Assembly (NCBI GenBank): GCA_007115705.1 | Contig: QXEO01000414.1 | Location: 1,028,434-1,092,433, forward strand | Direction: 5' to 3' | Source of the DNA: Dactylis glomerata | Taxonomy: Eukaryota > Streptophyta > Magnoliopsida > Poales > Poaceae | Length of the DNA stretch: 64,000 nt | Part shown: one piece after another, positions 1-11,316 of the stretch | Layout of the letters: every line of letters begins with the position of its first letter | Position numbering within the stretch: position 1 is the first letter of the stretch | The notes under the pieces: model-generated | Database searches by the model: none | What the model was told of the DNA's origin: nothing | The model's input: the letters and a program-made list of their open reading frames with translations, nothing else | Made by a program: the position numbers and the translations under genes

Positions 1-512
1 TAGTTCCATGTCTCTAAGTTTGCCTCCAGGGCGCGCGACGCTGCAGGTCCATATGGATGCCATGCTTCCGCCGGCGAGGAGGATCATAGGCAGGTTGCTT
101 CAAGAGGATGCTAGATTTTTCCGCGAGCATCATTATTTGAATCCTCTTATGGTAGCTGATTCAAATCAACCCATGCTATAATACTCTATTGTGGGATATA
201 CGTTTTCATTATGGAACGCGAAAGTTTTTGTGTTCTGGGGCTATTTTCTAGAAGTTCGTGTTCTCAAGGCGTTTATGCTTGTTAGTGTGTTTGCCGCAAT
301 TCCATAGTGTAGAGCTTTGGGGTTTGTTTCGCTAAGACTTGTAAACTCGAAAAGGAGGAACTTTGTCTTTATTATGCTCGAATATAAGATACATGGGGTG
401 TCCCAAGAGACCCGGCCAGTGACCTATGTTCTGGGTCTAGAGGGCATTGCCCTAGGATAACTCGTGGCTTAATAGCCTTATTTTTCCTACTCTACTCTTG
501 TATATTTGCTGT
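1..512. other. Unassigned stretch downstream of the copy A protease
   Basis: In copy B the protease region runs within about 60 bp into reverse transcriptase. Here I see no reverse transcriptase motif in any frame, only short open frames and A/T-rich DNA. Either copy A belongs to a subfamily without pol, or a deletion or foreign insertion replaced it. The left window edge prevents a decision. Confidence 0.4.
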
Positions 513-1214
513 CTATGTTGCCGAGGTCTTTTGCCCTTCTCTTGTATCTTCCTTTGGGTCTGATGGCTGTACCCGCAGTTTCTTCGATTCTGGCTCTACT
601 GGGTGTTCTTCGAGTTGTTTTGTGACACCTGTAGTCGTGCTTGTCGCCTTATCCTTAGGTTCTCCATAGTTAGCTATCATGCCAAAATTTTGTGCCATTT
701 TGTGGAATTACTTGTCGCATAGATCGGAGAGTTCGAAGCTTCCCTTTACTATGATAATCCCGTTTGGTCCTGACATCTTGAGTACCAGGTACGTATAGTG
801 AGGTATTGCCATAAATCGTGAAAACGCGGGTCGCCCGAGGATCACGTGATATTGAGATGGCCAGTCCATGACTTCGAAGTCGAGTTTTTCTCTTCTGTAA
901 TTTTGGCGATTTCCAAAGCAGACGTTAAGTGCTATTCGACCCAATGCATAGTTGGCACTCCCTGGTACGATCCCATGGAAAGAACAATCTGTTGGCTTCA
1001 GGAACTCCAATGATATGTGTATTGCTCGGAGTGTCTATGCGTATATCAGGTTTATTCCGCTCCCTGCGTCCATGAATACTCTATCAACGTCGTATGTCCC
1101 GATTTGAGCTTTGAGTACCAAAGGCACGTTTCCCGGCCGAGGTACTGTTATAGGGTGGTCGTTCCTGCTGAATTCTATGGGTTGTTCGAACTAGTGTAGA
1201 TATTCCGTGGTCGC
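513..1214 (-). pseudogene. Retropepsin (aspartic protease) region of copy A
   Basis: The minus-strand translation contains the catalytic motif DAGSGIN (D-x-G type) near 1080, followed by PTDCSFHGIVPGSANY and ILGRPAFSRF, all shared with copy B. In-frame stops lie near the motif (for example after NLIYA) and the frame is broken again between about 700 and 710. The open piece 513-698 continues the tail of the same domain (MAQNFGM...). In an intact element this domain would cleave the gag-pol polyprotein inside the virus-like particle. The upstream half of the domain is cut off by the Athila-like insertion at 1215. Confidence 0.75.
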
Positions 1215-2805
1215 TGATACGTCTCCAACGTATCTATAATTTTTGATGCTCCATGCTTGTTTTTACACCATTTGCCTATTGTTTCGTTACACTTAGTGGC
1301 ACTTTTATGCATTTTCCGGAACTAACCTATTAACGAGTTGCCACAGTGCCAGTTTCCTGTTTTCTGCTGTTTTTGTGTTTCAGAAGTGATACACAGGAAA
1401 TATTCTCGGAATTGGACGAAACAAGTTCCTGAAGTCTTATTTTACCCGGAAGCTTCCAGAGATCCGAAGAGGAGTAGGAGGGGGGCCACCAGAGCCCCAC
1501 ACGCAGGGGTGGCGCGGCCAGCCCCCTGGCCACGCGGGCCCCGCGTGAGGGAGCCTGGCTCCACCTCTGACATCGCCCCTTCGCCTATAAAGACCCCCCG
1601 ACGGAAAAAACCTAAGTACCCGATCAGATTTCCAGAACACATCGCGATCCACCGCCGCCGTCGACCCGAAGATCGGGAGGGTCCAGAAGCTCTTCCCGGC
1701 ACCCTGCCAGACAGGGGAATCGCCACCGGAGGTCTTCTTCATCGCCATGCTTGCCTCCGGAGCGATGAGTGAGTAGTCTACCTTGGACTATGGGTCCATA
1801 GCAGTAGCTAGATGGTTGTCTCCTCCACCATGTGCTTCATGTTTAGATCTCATGAGCTGCCCTACATGATTGAGATCACCGTTATGTAATTCTACATGTT
1901 TGGTTTGTTGGGATCCGATGAATATTGGTGTTTATGATTAAGTTGCTATACTGAATATTATCTTTTGTTATCTCTATGTTGTTTATGATCTTGCATGCTC
2001 TCCGTTGTTAGTAGCTATCTTGGCCGAGTAGTTGCTAGTGACTCCAAGAGGGGGTATTTATGCTCGATAGTGGGTTCATGCCTCTATTTCACCTGGGGGA
2101 GCGACAGAAACCTCTAAAGTGGTAGATGTGTTGTTGCTACTAGGGAGAAAACAACATTCATATGCTCAAGGGCATATGCTTTGTTTACATTACACACTTT
2201 GCTTAATGCAATTATCTGTTGTTCGCAACTTAATACTTGTGGAGTTCTCGGATTGATTCACCACAAGTGGATTATTAGTCATAGATGCAGTTGGATGGCG
2301 GTCTATGTATTTTGTTGTAATGCCCAGAGTAAATCTCATAGTGATCTTCTTGACATATCACGTTTATCTTTATTCTATCAATTGCCCAACTGTAATTTGT
2401 TTACCCAGCATGTGTTATTTTATCTATGGAGAGACACCACTAGTGAACTGTGGACCCTGGTCCTATTTACATCATATTACTATCACCTGTTACTTTACTC
2501 GTACTGTTTACTTTACTCGCATACTATATTGTTTTCCACTCGATACGCTCATAATCTTTGTTTCAAGCAAACCGGTGAGATTGACAACCTCATCGCAAGT
2601 TGGGAACAAAGTACTTGGTTGTGTGTGTGCAGGTTCCGCATCACGTTCAGTCGTTTGTCTCTCCTCTCCTGATCGATAAACCTTGGTTTCTTAAACTGAG
2701 GGAAAACTAGCTGCTATACTCATCATACCTTCCTCTTGGGGTTCCCAACGGGCTGGTTATTCACCATGCACAAAGAGAATCTGCTTCCACGTCAACCACG
2801 CAGCA
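1215..2805 (+). repeat. 5' LTR of the nested Athila-like element
   Basis: This 1591-bp LTR has TG...CA ends. A TATA box (tataaag, 1586-1592) lies in a C-rich context and probably drives element transcription. The 163-codon open frame at 2181-2672 is present in both LTRs but has no recognisable protein character and is not called as a gene. By eye I count roughly 25-30 differences from the 3' LTR, mostly transitions, which suggests an insertion of moderate age. Confidence 0.9.
1586..1592 (+). promoter_or_regulatory. TATA box of the Athila-like 5' LTR
   Basis: The sequence tataaag is preserved at the matching place in the 3' LTR (7250-7256). In the minus-strand relative at 58598-60203 the same place reads tatatat. 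Its conservation in three LTRs supports it as the core promoter of the element. Confidence 0.6.
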
Positions 2806-2815
2806 GCTTCTTTTC

Positions 2816-2833
2816 TGGCGCCGTTGCCGGGGA
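2816..2833 (+). other. Primer-binding site, tRNA-Asp type
   Basis: TGGCGCCGTTGCCGGGGA lies 10 nt after the 5' LTR. It is complementary to the 3' end of plant tRNA-Asp(GTC), whose T-arm and acceptor end read TCCCCGGCAACGGCGCCA. It marks the priming point for minus-strand DNA synthesis. Confidence 0.85.
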
Positions 2834-3001
2834 GGAAGAGAAGACTTCTGCGAGGGGAGTTTTCGCACGCACATCCTTTACTTTGTTATTGTTTTGCTTT
2901 ATTTATTTATTTTACCTGCATCGTTTTATATAAAAAACACAAAAAAATTAGAATCCTTTGTAGTTTTTTTTACTTGTCTTGCTTTATCATGCTTTCTATC
3001 A

Positions 3002-3934
3002 ATGGTTGGTTTCTTTGAAACTAAATCTTTTTGGCAAGGTGGGTTCACGGAAGAGCAGCAAAATTATTATGAGGAACACCGCTTGTCACAAAAAGGGAAA
3101 CACTTATGGGAACAAATCAATAGATTATATATCATTGCTAGAAATGTGTGCTCTACTTATAATGTTACTTATTTCTTTGATGAATCTTGTTGCTATAGGA
3201 GGTATAAACACCTCCCTTTTCAATGTGAGTATAATGATGATGTTACCATATCTTCTTATATTAATGGAAATTATGACTTTTATGATGTGGAACAAATTGA
3301 AGAATTTATTGCTTGGAAGGGTGCATTCGAACTTGCTTATTTGCTTGAAAATACTGATGATGCACCTTATAAATATGAGGTTTATGATATACTCACATTT
3401 TGCTTTGATAATTACAAGGAAGGAAATGGCTATATTCTTAAATATCTTAATAGATGCTCTCCAACGGAAGAGACTAATGCCTTGAAGGAGCCTATGGAAG
3501 AAGAAATGGATGAAACTGGAAGCTCATTAGATGAAAAAGAGGAGGAGAGTGATGATCAAGAGGAGGAAGAATGGAGTTACCCATGTCTACCTCCCAATAA
3601 GAGTAACTCTCTAACTAATACCTTAATTGATCGCCTTCCATGCTTAACAAAAGAGGGTGAGTGTGATATTTATATTGTTGAGTTTGATGCTACTGAAAAT
3701 TATTATGAGAGAGGAAAATATGGTTGTTGGAATTCTCATGTTACTAAAAAACCTCTCTTTATATTGAAAGTTCTAAAGTTGCTCTTGTTTTATCTACCCA
3801 TACTTGTTACTATGTGTTTCTTTGATTTATTTTCTTATAAGATTCCTATGCATAGGAAGTGGGTTAGAATTAAATATGTTTTATATTTGCTCCTTGATGC
3901 TCTCTTTTGCTTCCAATTCATATTTCTTATGTGA
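3002..3934 (+). CDS. Element-encoded acidic protein with C-terminal hydrophobic segments, function unknown
   Basis: This 310-residue frame is the only long one in the nested Athila-like element. The ATG at 3002 (MVGFFETKSFWQGG) is chosen because the longer open frame to 2894 has no upstream ATG. The N-terminal half is rich in tyrosine, cysteine and acidic residues (FTEEQQNYYEEHRL, then a cysteine-containing stretch). The middle (about residues 165-200) is strongly acidic with runs of Glu. The last 60 residues hold two hydrophobic stretches (LLLFYLPILVTMCFFDLF and VLYLLLDALFCFQFIFLM), so a membrane protein is possible. I see no zinc knuckle, protease or polymerase motif. Athila-type elements often carry an extra, sometimes env-like frame near the 3' end, but here the frame follows the primer site, so that analogy is weak. 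It could also be a residue of gag. Confidence 0.45.
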   Translation: MVGFFETKSFWQGGFTEEQQNYYEEHRLSQKGKHLWEQINRLYIIARNVCSTYNVTYFFDESCCYRRYKHLPFQCEYNDDVTISSYINGNYDFYDVEQIEEFIAWKGAFELAYLLENTDDAPYKYEVYDILTFCFDNYKEGNGYILKYLNRCSPTEETNALKEPMEEEMDETGSSLDEKEEESDDQEEEEWSYPCLPPNKSNSLTNTLIDRLPCLTKEGECDIYIVEFDATENYYERGKYGCWNSHVTKKPLFILKVLKLLLFYLPILVTMCFFDLFSYKIPMHRKWVRIKYVLYLLLDALFCFQFIFLM

Positions 3935-6879
3935 GCATCTTCGCAATTTTCTGCACCTAGCTCAAAGGCGTTAAAGAAAAGCACTCTTGGGAGATAACCC
4001 AATGTTTTATTTTCAGTACTTTTTCTTTTATTTGAGTCTTGGAAGTCATTACTACTGTAATGACCGCTCCTTATCCTTTTTATTTCGTTTTTGTGCCAAG
4101 AGAAGCCTCTAATTTGAGTGAGGTAAAGATTTGGAGATGTTGCTGTCCTGAAACTGTTTTCGGTGCTGCACCGTAAAAATTTGTGAAAATTCTCTGTTTA
4201 TCTTTTGGACCTGCGATTTCTTGTGCTTATGCCCCAGGTTATATCTAAACTTTTGTTAGTTGAACACTTTTTGATTTGAGCAACAGAAAATCCCTCAAAA
4301 ATTCGACCTTTGTCAGCTGTTCAGTTTTGACAGATTTCTGCCAATATTTGTGTTTGACACTTTATCGCTTTCTTTTGAGTTCTTTTGATCACGGAACTTT
4401 TTGGGAGGTTGCTACAGTAGTATTTGCTATATATGTGGTAGTTTTGAGTTGAAACCTGAAGCAAATAGAGGATTGATTATATGTTATGCTTGCACTAATG
4501 TTGCTAATAGATTTGTGTTTAGTTTTGTATGAAGGAAGTTTTCAAGTGTAGGGATTGGAGAATGATGAGATGAGTTGAAGAATGGACAAAAGCTCAAGCT
4601 TGGGGATGCCCATGCATCACCCCAAGAAATATCCAAGAAGTACAAGCGTCAAAGCTTGGGGATGCCCCCGAGGCACCCCTTCTTCATCGGCAAAAATCAG
4701 GTCACCTTTCAAAACACTATATTTTTATTGCTTCATGCACTATGTGTTTTTCTTGGAGCGTCAGTTGTTTTAGTTTTCTTAGTTGGTTTAGTTTGTTTGT
4801 TTTCTGCAATAAATGGTTGGACCCCAACAAATTTCTTTTGGAGGAGATGTACTCGTTTTCATTTGCAAAGAACACTCCGTTTTTCATTCTTACAATTTCA
4901 CCGGGTGTTCTTCTTTTTCTGCTACTGCTTTTGGTTTTCGTTTTCGCCTTGATTTGCGTTCAGACCTTGTCATATCTTTTCATCAAGGTGTATTTTTGCC
5001 TCTGATCTTTATTGGTTTTCATCAAAAGAGGTGTTTATAAAAATTTCAAATGGTGTTAGAAAAGAGAAAAAGCTTTGTGCAAAATAGTGGTACAAGAAGG
5101 AGCTTGTGTAGACTGCGGCTTAGGCTTTTTCATGTCATGCTTGATGTATTTTTGATAGTATGCTTAGTGGTTTTGCTGTAGCATGACTTGTCTCAAATAA
5201 CTGAGATTGCTTAATGAGCCTTTGAAAAAAATTATACGTTGTTTTTATTGTATGGAAGCATTATTTTGGTTTTCTCCTTGATGCTTTATTTGGGTTGACT
5301 TGGCGCATGCTCACACATGTTAGACTCTTACAAAGTCACCAATAGCCTTCATGATCATTTAGTTTTTGACTTTTGATGCCATCGTATGCTTCTTTTAATG
5401 TCGCTTTGTCGCTTTGCATGATTATGGCCATTATTGCTCTCTTAGTTGGTCGCTCCCAGTCTTTTGCTAGCCCTCACCTTGTACTGAGTATGAGCTCTAC
5501 TCGTGCATCCAACTCCTAAAAGCCAAAGTTTTCCAAAGTGTCCACCATACATACCTACTAGCAATTTGCTATTCCAAGTAAATTTGACTTGCTTTTATTT
5601 TCTCTTCAAATTAAAGTCTTACCAGTGTTATGCGAAATTCGGTCAGTAAAGCTCTCACGAACCGGAAGGCACACTTTACTTTTTCCTGTTCTTAAATTTT
5701 TTGACATTGTGGTCTCTTATGTTGAGTTGTTATGCTTGCAAGTTGTAAGTTGGATTCTAGCCCATCCATGCTGTCATGGGGCAAGCTTTCAACATTGCAC
5801 TTCTTATTTGAGTTGATATCGTGATCTTTTGTTTATGGATGCCCGCGGTGTGAAATGAATTGGGAATCTTGTAGGGATCATGGAGTTTGTATATGTGTTA
5901 GGGAAACGCCGGGCCGCCAATCTAAGCCATGCATAATTCATGGTGGAAATTTGCAGCATACCCATGGTGAACATTCGACGACGCATCTCACAATAAAAAG
6001 CTAAATAAAAGGCAAATAAAAGAGATGTCGAGGTGTTCATTGTCTGCTTGTCCTGTCATTTTGGTGTGGGCTTGTTCCATGTCATCGGGCACGGAGGTAC
6101 CCCATTGGCGGTTCTCAATGATATGCATATACTTACAATGACAAGAGCCTTGCTTGGGACTCTAAGTAAAGTAGCATGAGGTTTGGGTACTCGTATTCAC
6201 GGGGCACGAGGTTTTCAACTTATGATTTGTCAAGCATATGCATCATAATTGTTCTCGCATTAACTTTAACCATTCAAGATGCTTATGATGGGGGCAATGA
6301 GAGCTCAAAGCCGGTAAGTACCATAATTTTTGAAGGTTATAAAACTTGCAATCACTGCTTCCCTCTGCGAAGGGCCTTTCTTCTACTTTTATGTTGAGTC
6401 ACCACCTTCTATCTTTATGCACCATTAAGAGAGCATAGTTGTCATTCTTAGTGTGATATGCATTGTCCCAAAGTTCATTGATTGATTCATATTGTTGGTT
6501 TCACTTGTTCTTAAATTATTTGTATCTAGTCGCCCTCTTAAACTTGAAGGTGTCCTATGCATTTATGTTTTGCTCTCTTTGAAGGACAAGCTGAAAACCA
6601 TTTGTATGTTTTTCCTTATGATTTGAACACACGTTTGACTTTCATTGTTTCATTTTCATGATCTTTTGTTTGTGTTCATTTACATGTTTACAACATGGTT
6701 GCTAAGTTTCTTATTGTCATGATTATATCTTCATGCCCATGTTTTAAGTTCTTATGATCCCAGCTCACCAATGCTTACATATATGATCAAGATTGTGTAG
6801 GTGCATGTCACCTCAAAAATTATTCTTTTGTTATCACTTACCTACTCGAGGACGAGCAGGAGTTAAGCTTGGGGATGCT
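3935..6879 (+). other. Long 3' untranslated internal region of the Athila-like element
   Basis: No convincing reading frame is present in these 2.9 kb. Landmarks shared with the minus-strand relative include the stretch around 3958-4000 (its counterpart is near 63075-63120) and the segment around 4597-4690 with repeated cttggggatgcc (counterpart near 62400-62480). The region ends in cttggggatgct just before the 3' LTR, the position of the polypurine tract. The conservation of non-coding sequence suggests packaging or cis-acting roles, or simply common descent. Confidence 0.7.
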
Positions 6880-8468
6880 TGATACGTCTCCAACGTATCT
6901 ATAATTTTTGATGCTCCATGCTTGTTTTTACACCATTTGCCTATTGTTTCGTTACACTTAGTGGCACTTTTATGCATTTTCTGGAACTAACCTATTAACG
7001 AGTTGCCACAGTGCTAGTTTCCTGTTTTCTGCTGTTTTTGTGTTTCAGAAGTGATACACAGGAAATATTCTCGGAATTGGACGAAACAAGTTCCTGAAGT
7101 CTTATTTTACTCGGAAGCTTCCAGAGATCCGAAGAGGAGTAGGAGGGGGGCCACCAGAGCCCCACACGCAGGGGTGGCGCGGCCAGCCCCCTGGCCGCGC
7201 GGGCCCGCGTGAGGGAGCCTGGCTCCACCTCTGACATCGCCCCTTCGCCTATAAAGACCCCCAACAGAAAAAACCTAAGTACCCGATCAGATTTCCAGAA
7301 CACATCGCGATCCGCCGCTGCCGTCGACCCGAAGATCGGGAGGGTCCAGAAGCTCTTCCCGGCACCCTGCCGGAGAGGGGAATCGCCACCGGAGGTCTTC
7401 TTCATCACCATGCTTGCCTCCGGAGCGATGAGTGAGTAGTCTACCTTGGACTATGGGTCCATAACAGTAGCTAGATGGTTGTCTCCTCCACCATGTGCTT
7501 CATGTTTAGATCTCATGAGCTGCCCTACATGATTGAGATCACCGTTATGTAATTCTACATGTTTGGTTTGTTGGGATCCGATGAATATTGGTGTTTATGA
7601 TTAAGTTGCTGTACTGAATATTATCTTTTGTTATCTCTATGTTGTTTATGATCTTGCATGCTCTCCGTTGTTAGTAGCTATCTTGGCCGAGTAGTTGCTA
7701 GTGACTCCAAGAGGGGGTATTTATGCTCGATAGTGGGTTCATGCCTCTATTTCACCTGGGGGAGTGACAGAAACCTCTAAGGTGGTAGATGTGCTGTTGC
7801 TACTAGGGAGAAAACAACATTCATATGCTCAAGGGCATATGCTTTGTTTACATTACACACTTTGCTTAATGCAATTATCTGTTGTTCGCAACTTAATACT
7901 TGTGGAGTTCTCAGATTGATTCACCACAAGTGGATTATTAGTCATAGATGCAGTTGGATGGCGGTCTATGTATTTTGTTGTAATGCCCAGAGTAAATCTC
8001 ATAGTGATCTTCTTGACATATCACGTTTATCTTTATTCTATCAATTGCCCAACTGTAATTTGTTTACCCAACATGTGTTATTTTATCTATGGAGAGACAC
8101 CACTAGTGAACTGTGGACCCCGGTCCTATTTACATCATATTACTATCACCTGTTACTTTACTTGTACTGTTTACTTTACTCGCATACTATATTGTTTTCC
8201 ACTCGATACGCTCATAATCTTTGTTTCAAGCAAACCGGTGAGATTGACAACCTCATCGCAAGTTGGGAAAAAAGTACTTGGTTGTGTGTGTGCAGGTTTC
8301 GCATTACCTTCAGTCGTTTGTCTCTCCTCTCCTGATCGATAAACCTTGGTTTCTTAAACTGAGGGAAAACTAGCTGCTATACTCATCATACCTTCCTCTT
8401 GGGGTTCCCAACGGGCTGGTTATTCACCACGCACAAGGACAATCTGCTTTCACGTCAACCACGCAGCA
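6880..8468 (+). repeat. 3' LTR of the nested Athila-like element
   Basis: This 1589-bp direct copy of the LTR at 1215-2805 has the same ends. The TATA box is at 7250-7256. The preceding internal sequence ggggatgct (6871-6879) occupies the polypurine-tract position. Differences from the 5' LTR are mainly C/T and G/A changes, many at CpG or CpNpG positions, as expected from decay of methylated DNA. Confidence 0.9.
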
Positions 8469-10968
8469 GTCATTGGAGGCGATGTTACTGCTAGGTTCAC
8501 TTGTCGAGTTATACTCTTTTCTTCTTTGTTCGACTTTGGGACTGGTTGTATCATTGCTGTGATGTGCCCTTTGGACGGGATATATCCTCCATCATTGTCG
8601 TGTCCTTGACTTGGCTGGTTTTGTCCTTGCGAAGCTCCATTGCTTGGCTGTTGAGTCATTGTAGGTGCGTTGTTTGTGTTCCCTTCATATCCTTGCTTCT
8701 TTGCTTCGGCTTGTTTGTTGACTGCCGCCTCCTGAAGTTTTAGGAATGTTTTGCAATCTTTCATTGTGTGTCTGGACACCCTTTTCCCATCAACGAACGC
8801 AGAGTGTATATGGCATGGTCCGTTTAGCATATCATCTGGTGATGGATTGTATTCTCAAGGTTCCCTTGACTGAAATCTTTTGTTGTAGTCTTCTCTTCCG
8901 TAGCTGCGGTACCCTGAGTTTCTGCAATCATATCCTTGATAATTATTATCTTTGTATCCCGCGGCTACTTGACTGTGAGAACCGTAGTTGTCGTAATTGC
9001 GGGATCTCCTCCTCTGGCCACTATACCTGTTTCCTCTGTCGTCTTTTGGTGACCATGTTCGCTTATTATTGCACGCATCTTCGCCATCTGCAAATCTGTT
9101 TGCTATGTCCATTAGATCTGATACTGTCTTCGGCTTGATCCTACCCATCTCTTCGACTAGGTCTCCTCGTCGCAACCCGAGCGTGAAGGCGTCGATTGCT
9201 CTCTCATCTGAAACTTCGATTGCGGAGTTCTTGATAATGCTCCACCTTTGAATATATGACCTTAGCGTCTCATTGCGTTGTTGTACACAGGCTTTGACTT
9301 CTTCTATCGATGCTGGCCGCTTGTACGTCGACTTAAAATTGCTTGTAATTTGCTTTGTGAGTTCCTCCTAGCTTCCAATTGTTCCTATTTCTAACTTGAT
9401 CAACCATGACCTGGCTGCGCCGGTGAGGTGTAATTGCAAACTTTGCATTGCTGTTTCCTTTGTTCCTCCTAGTATTTTTACTGCCTGCAAGTAATCTGAG
9501 AGCCATGACTGTGGCTCCTGGGATCCATCATACTTTTGTTGGTCATGGGGTAGTTTGAAACCCTTGGGTACTAGTGTGGTGCGAACTCTATGAGTAAAGC
9601 ACGACGCCCCCATCTCTTTTTCGTCGTCTTCATAGTCATATGCCTTGGTAGGAGTCCTGGACCTTCAGGTTCCTCCATGCTTTGGGCTTTTATGGCGTTT
9701 CGGCGATGGTGATCTAGATCGTCGGCTTCCACTCCGGTGCTGAGGACTGCTGTGACGGCGTGGTGACCTAGGCTTGTGCGTTCCTTTATTTCGATATGCT
9801 TCCTCTTCTTTTGCTGTCAATTTATTGCCTACCATCCTTAATCCTTGCAATGCTACCCGGTGCATATGTTCCCTTGGGTCTCTTGGACTTGGCCGTGTTG
9901 TGTACAAATACATTTGTGCTGCCACAAGCGCTGCTTCTAGCGTCTTTGGTATGTTGTTGGCTTGCTCGTCGACCGATAGGAAGGACGAGTCGAGGTTCTT
10001 GGAGAGGCTTCGCCTTTTTGAGTATTCGAGGTTTTCAACCCTTGATCCATGCCGACGATTCCTTTTACTGTTCGTGTACGATGGGTCGATGCGTGCTTTA
10101 TGAAGAGCTGCGCTTGCTGCAATGGCTGAATCTCTCCTTTTTTGTATTTCGCTTCTTTCTCTTGCTAGTTGCTTTGATTGTTGTCTTAAGGCATAATGAT
10201 ACCCTAAAAGCATATTTTTGCTTGCATCTGTTGGTATGGGCACGCCGTGTTCTACGGCTGTTTTGATTATCTTCCACTCCTCGACTGATAGTCGAACTTT
10301 TTCCCTGCTCGCCAGAGAATCTGCAGTTTTCCTTCTGCTAAGTGATTTACTCCTCTGTTTATGTTTGCTGGATTGAGTACTGGATTATTGTTTTCGTCGA
10401 ATTCTTCTGAGTTGTCTCCTACAATTGCGAGTACTTGATACCGATTGTCGAACTTGTTGTTGAAGCTTGAGAAGATTGTTTCGTCATCCTCATGAAGCTC
10501 TAGTCCTGTCTTTCAGGTGTCTGTTGATTTGTCTGAAGCGTCATCATGGCAGATCATGAGATCTTCGAGTTGATCCCCTAAGTCGAGATTCTCCATGGTT
10601 TCGTCGAGTTTTGCAATTTTTTCTCCTGCAATTTCTGTAGTTGCAAAGCTGACCGGCAAGTTTGCCTCGCTGGAAGAGCCCACCGATGATTCGGACATCG
10701 CAATTGTCTTGGCTTCGCTTGCCAACGGATCCGGTTTCGTCGGATCTGAAAGGCGAATCGAACCTAAAGATCCGACGCAAAAGTTTAGGCTTCCGATCGT
10801 CAGGTTTGTATCTTGATCCAGACTATCGAATATTGGAGTGAAGTTTGGTGGATGAGGCTGAAAATCGACGGTTCCGAAGGATATCTGGTTTCCGTCGACT
10901 TCTGGACTACTGTTGGCTAAGAGCGAAAAAGCCGTCGAATTCATGATTCCAACGCCCAGTCTCCCCAT
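8469..10968 (-). pseudogene. gag region of Tat-like copy A, broken
   Basis: In coding order on the minus strand: an N-terminal frame starting at ATG 10968 (MGRLGVGIMNSTAFSLL, to 10513); a basic, Arg/Ser-rich frame (10243-9665, with RSPRRHSSPQHRSGSRR); a capsid-like frame (9613-9368, LPHDQQKYDGSQEP...GAARSWL, the retrotransposon gag pattern); and then 9175-8855 and 8830-8470, ending in a degenerate C/H cluster (GPCHIHSAF...KDCKTF) and a linker to protease. Stops and frame changes separate the pieces. Each piece has a colinear counterpart in copy B (53148-55600). The product would have formed the particle core. Confidence 0.8.
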
Positions 10969-10981
10969 GGTCGGCGCCAAT

Positions 10982-11316
10982 TGACGAGGGTTAACTCGAC
11001 AAATGTCCTAGATGAAGGACTTAGGATCGGGAGAATAGGGTATCAGATGAACTTGAAGGTAAAGATCAGTCAAACAAGGCGTATATCGAGAATAAACATG
11101 GTAGTTAACTTGGCTTACTCTCAATCTGTCCCTGCCCGTCCTCTCCTGACCCCTATATATAGGTGGCCAGGTCTCAAGAAACCGGCCGGGTTCGATACAT
11201 ATTACAATATTGGTATACGACATGGACTTGTACTTCGACTATGATTACACTTGGGCCTAGCTTAACGGGCCTCAGGGGTACACAAGTAACGGGCTCTATT
11301 ATCTATACCCTTGTCA
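10982..11316 (-). repeat. 5' LTR of Tat-like copy A
   Basis: This 335-bp LTR reads, on the minus strand, TGACAAGGGTATAGATA ... CCCTCGTCA. It has a TATA box (tatatata around 11154-11161) and aligns with the 361-bp LTR of copy B at 52774-53134. The sequence immediately internal to it (ttggcgccgaccatggggag) starts like a primer site, but I cannot assign the tRNA. The gag ATG overlaps this stretch. The partner 3' LTR lies outside the window. Confidence 0.75.

Larger units (their letters stand above)
1215..8468 (+). mobile_element. Complete Athila-like Gypsy element, non-autonomous, nested in copy A
   Basis: It is bounded by two direct LTRs (1215-2805 and 6880-8468), each starting TGATACGTCTCC and ending GCAGCA. 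The flanking 5 bp are gtcgc on the left and gtcat on the right. They share gtc, and the other two positions differ by transitions, so this is a probable but eroded target duplication. An 18-nt tRNA-Asp-type primer site follows the 5' LTR. The internal part is only about 4.1 kb: one 310-codon reading frame and about 2.9 kb of untranslated DNA. No gag, protease, reverse transcriptase or integrase motif is visible. It shares its 3' internal sequence with the element at 58598-64000. From memory it resembles the Sabrina-type group of Triticeae Gypsy elements; a TREP search would be needed to name it. Confidence 0.88.
1..11316 (-). mobile_element. Tat-lineage Gypsy LTR retrotransposon copy A, degenerate and split by a nested insertion
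   Basis: Read on the minus strand, this is a 5' LTR (10982-11316), a primer-site-like stretch, a gag region (8469-10968) and a protease region (513-1214). The internal part is split at 1214/8469 by a complete Athila-like element. The order and protein similarity match copy B at 52774-58597, which carries reverse transcriptase and RNase H of Tat type. Copy A continues past the left window edge; no reverse transcriptase is visible in 1-512. Stop codons and frameshifts interrupt every domain, so it is dead. The family name is not asserted. Confidence 0.85.

Noticed and set aside
1338..1772. Open frames on both strands of the GC-rich LTR promoter part
   Set aside because: All are open because of GC-rich composition, and the frames shift between the two LTR copies through one-base differences.
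2181..2672. 163-codon open frame in the Athila-like LTR (also at 7844-8335)
   Set aside because: It lies wholly inside the LTR, has no protein-family character, and is repeated simply because the LTRs are direct copies. The diverged LTR at 58598-60203 does not keep the frame.
4575..5040. Hydrophobic open frames in the Athila-like untranslated region (and 62039-62507 on the minus strand)
   Set aside because: Several overlapping frames are T-rich translations of the same DNA. Stops and shifts differ between the two elements, so there is no sign of coding constraint.
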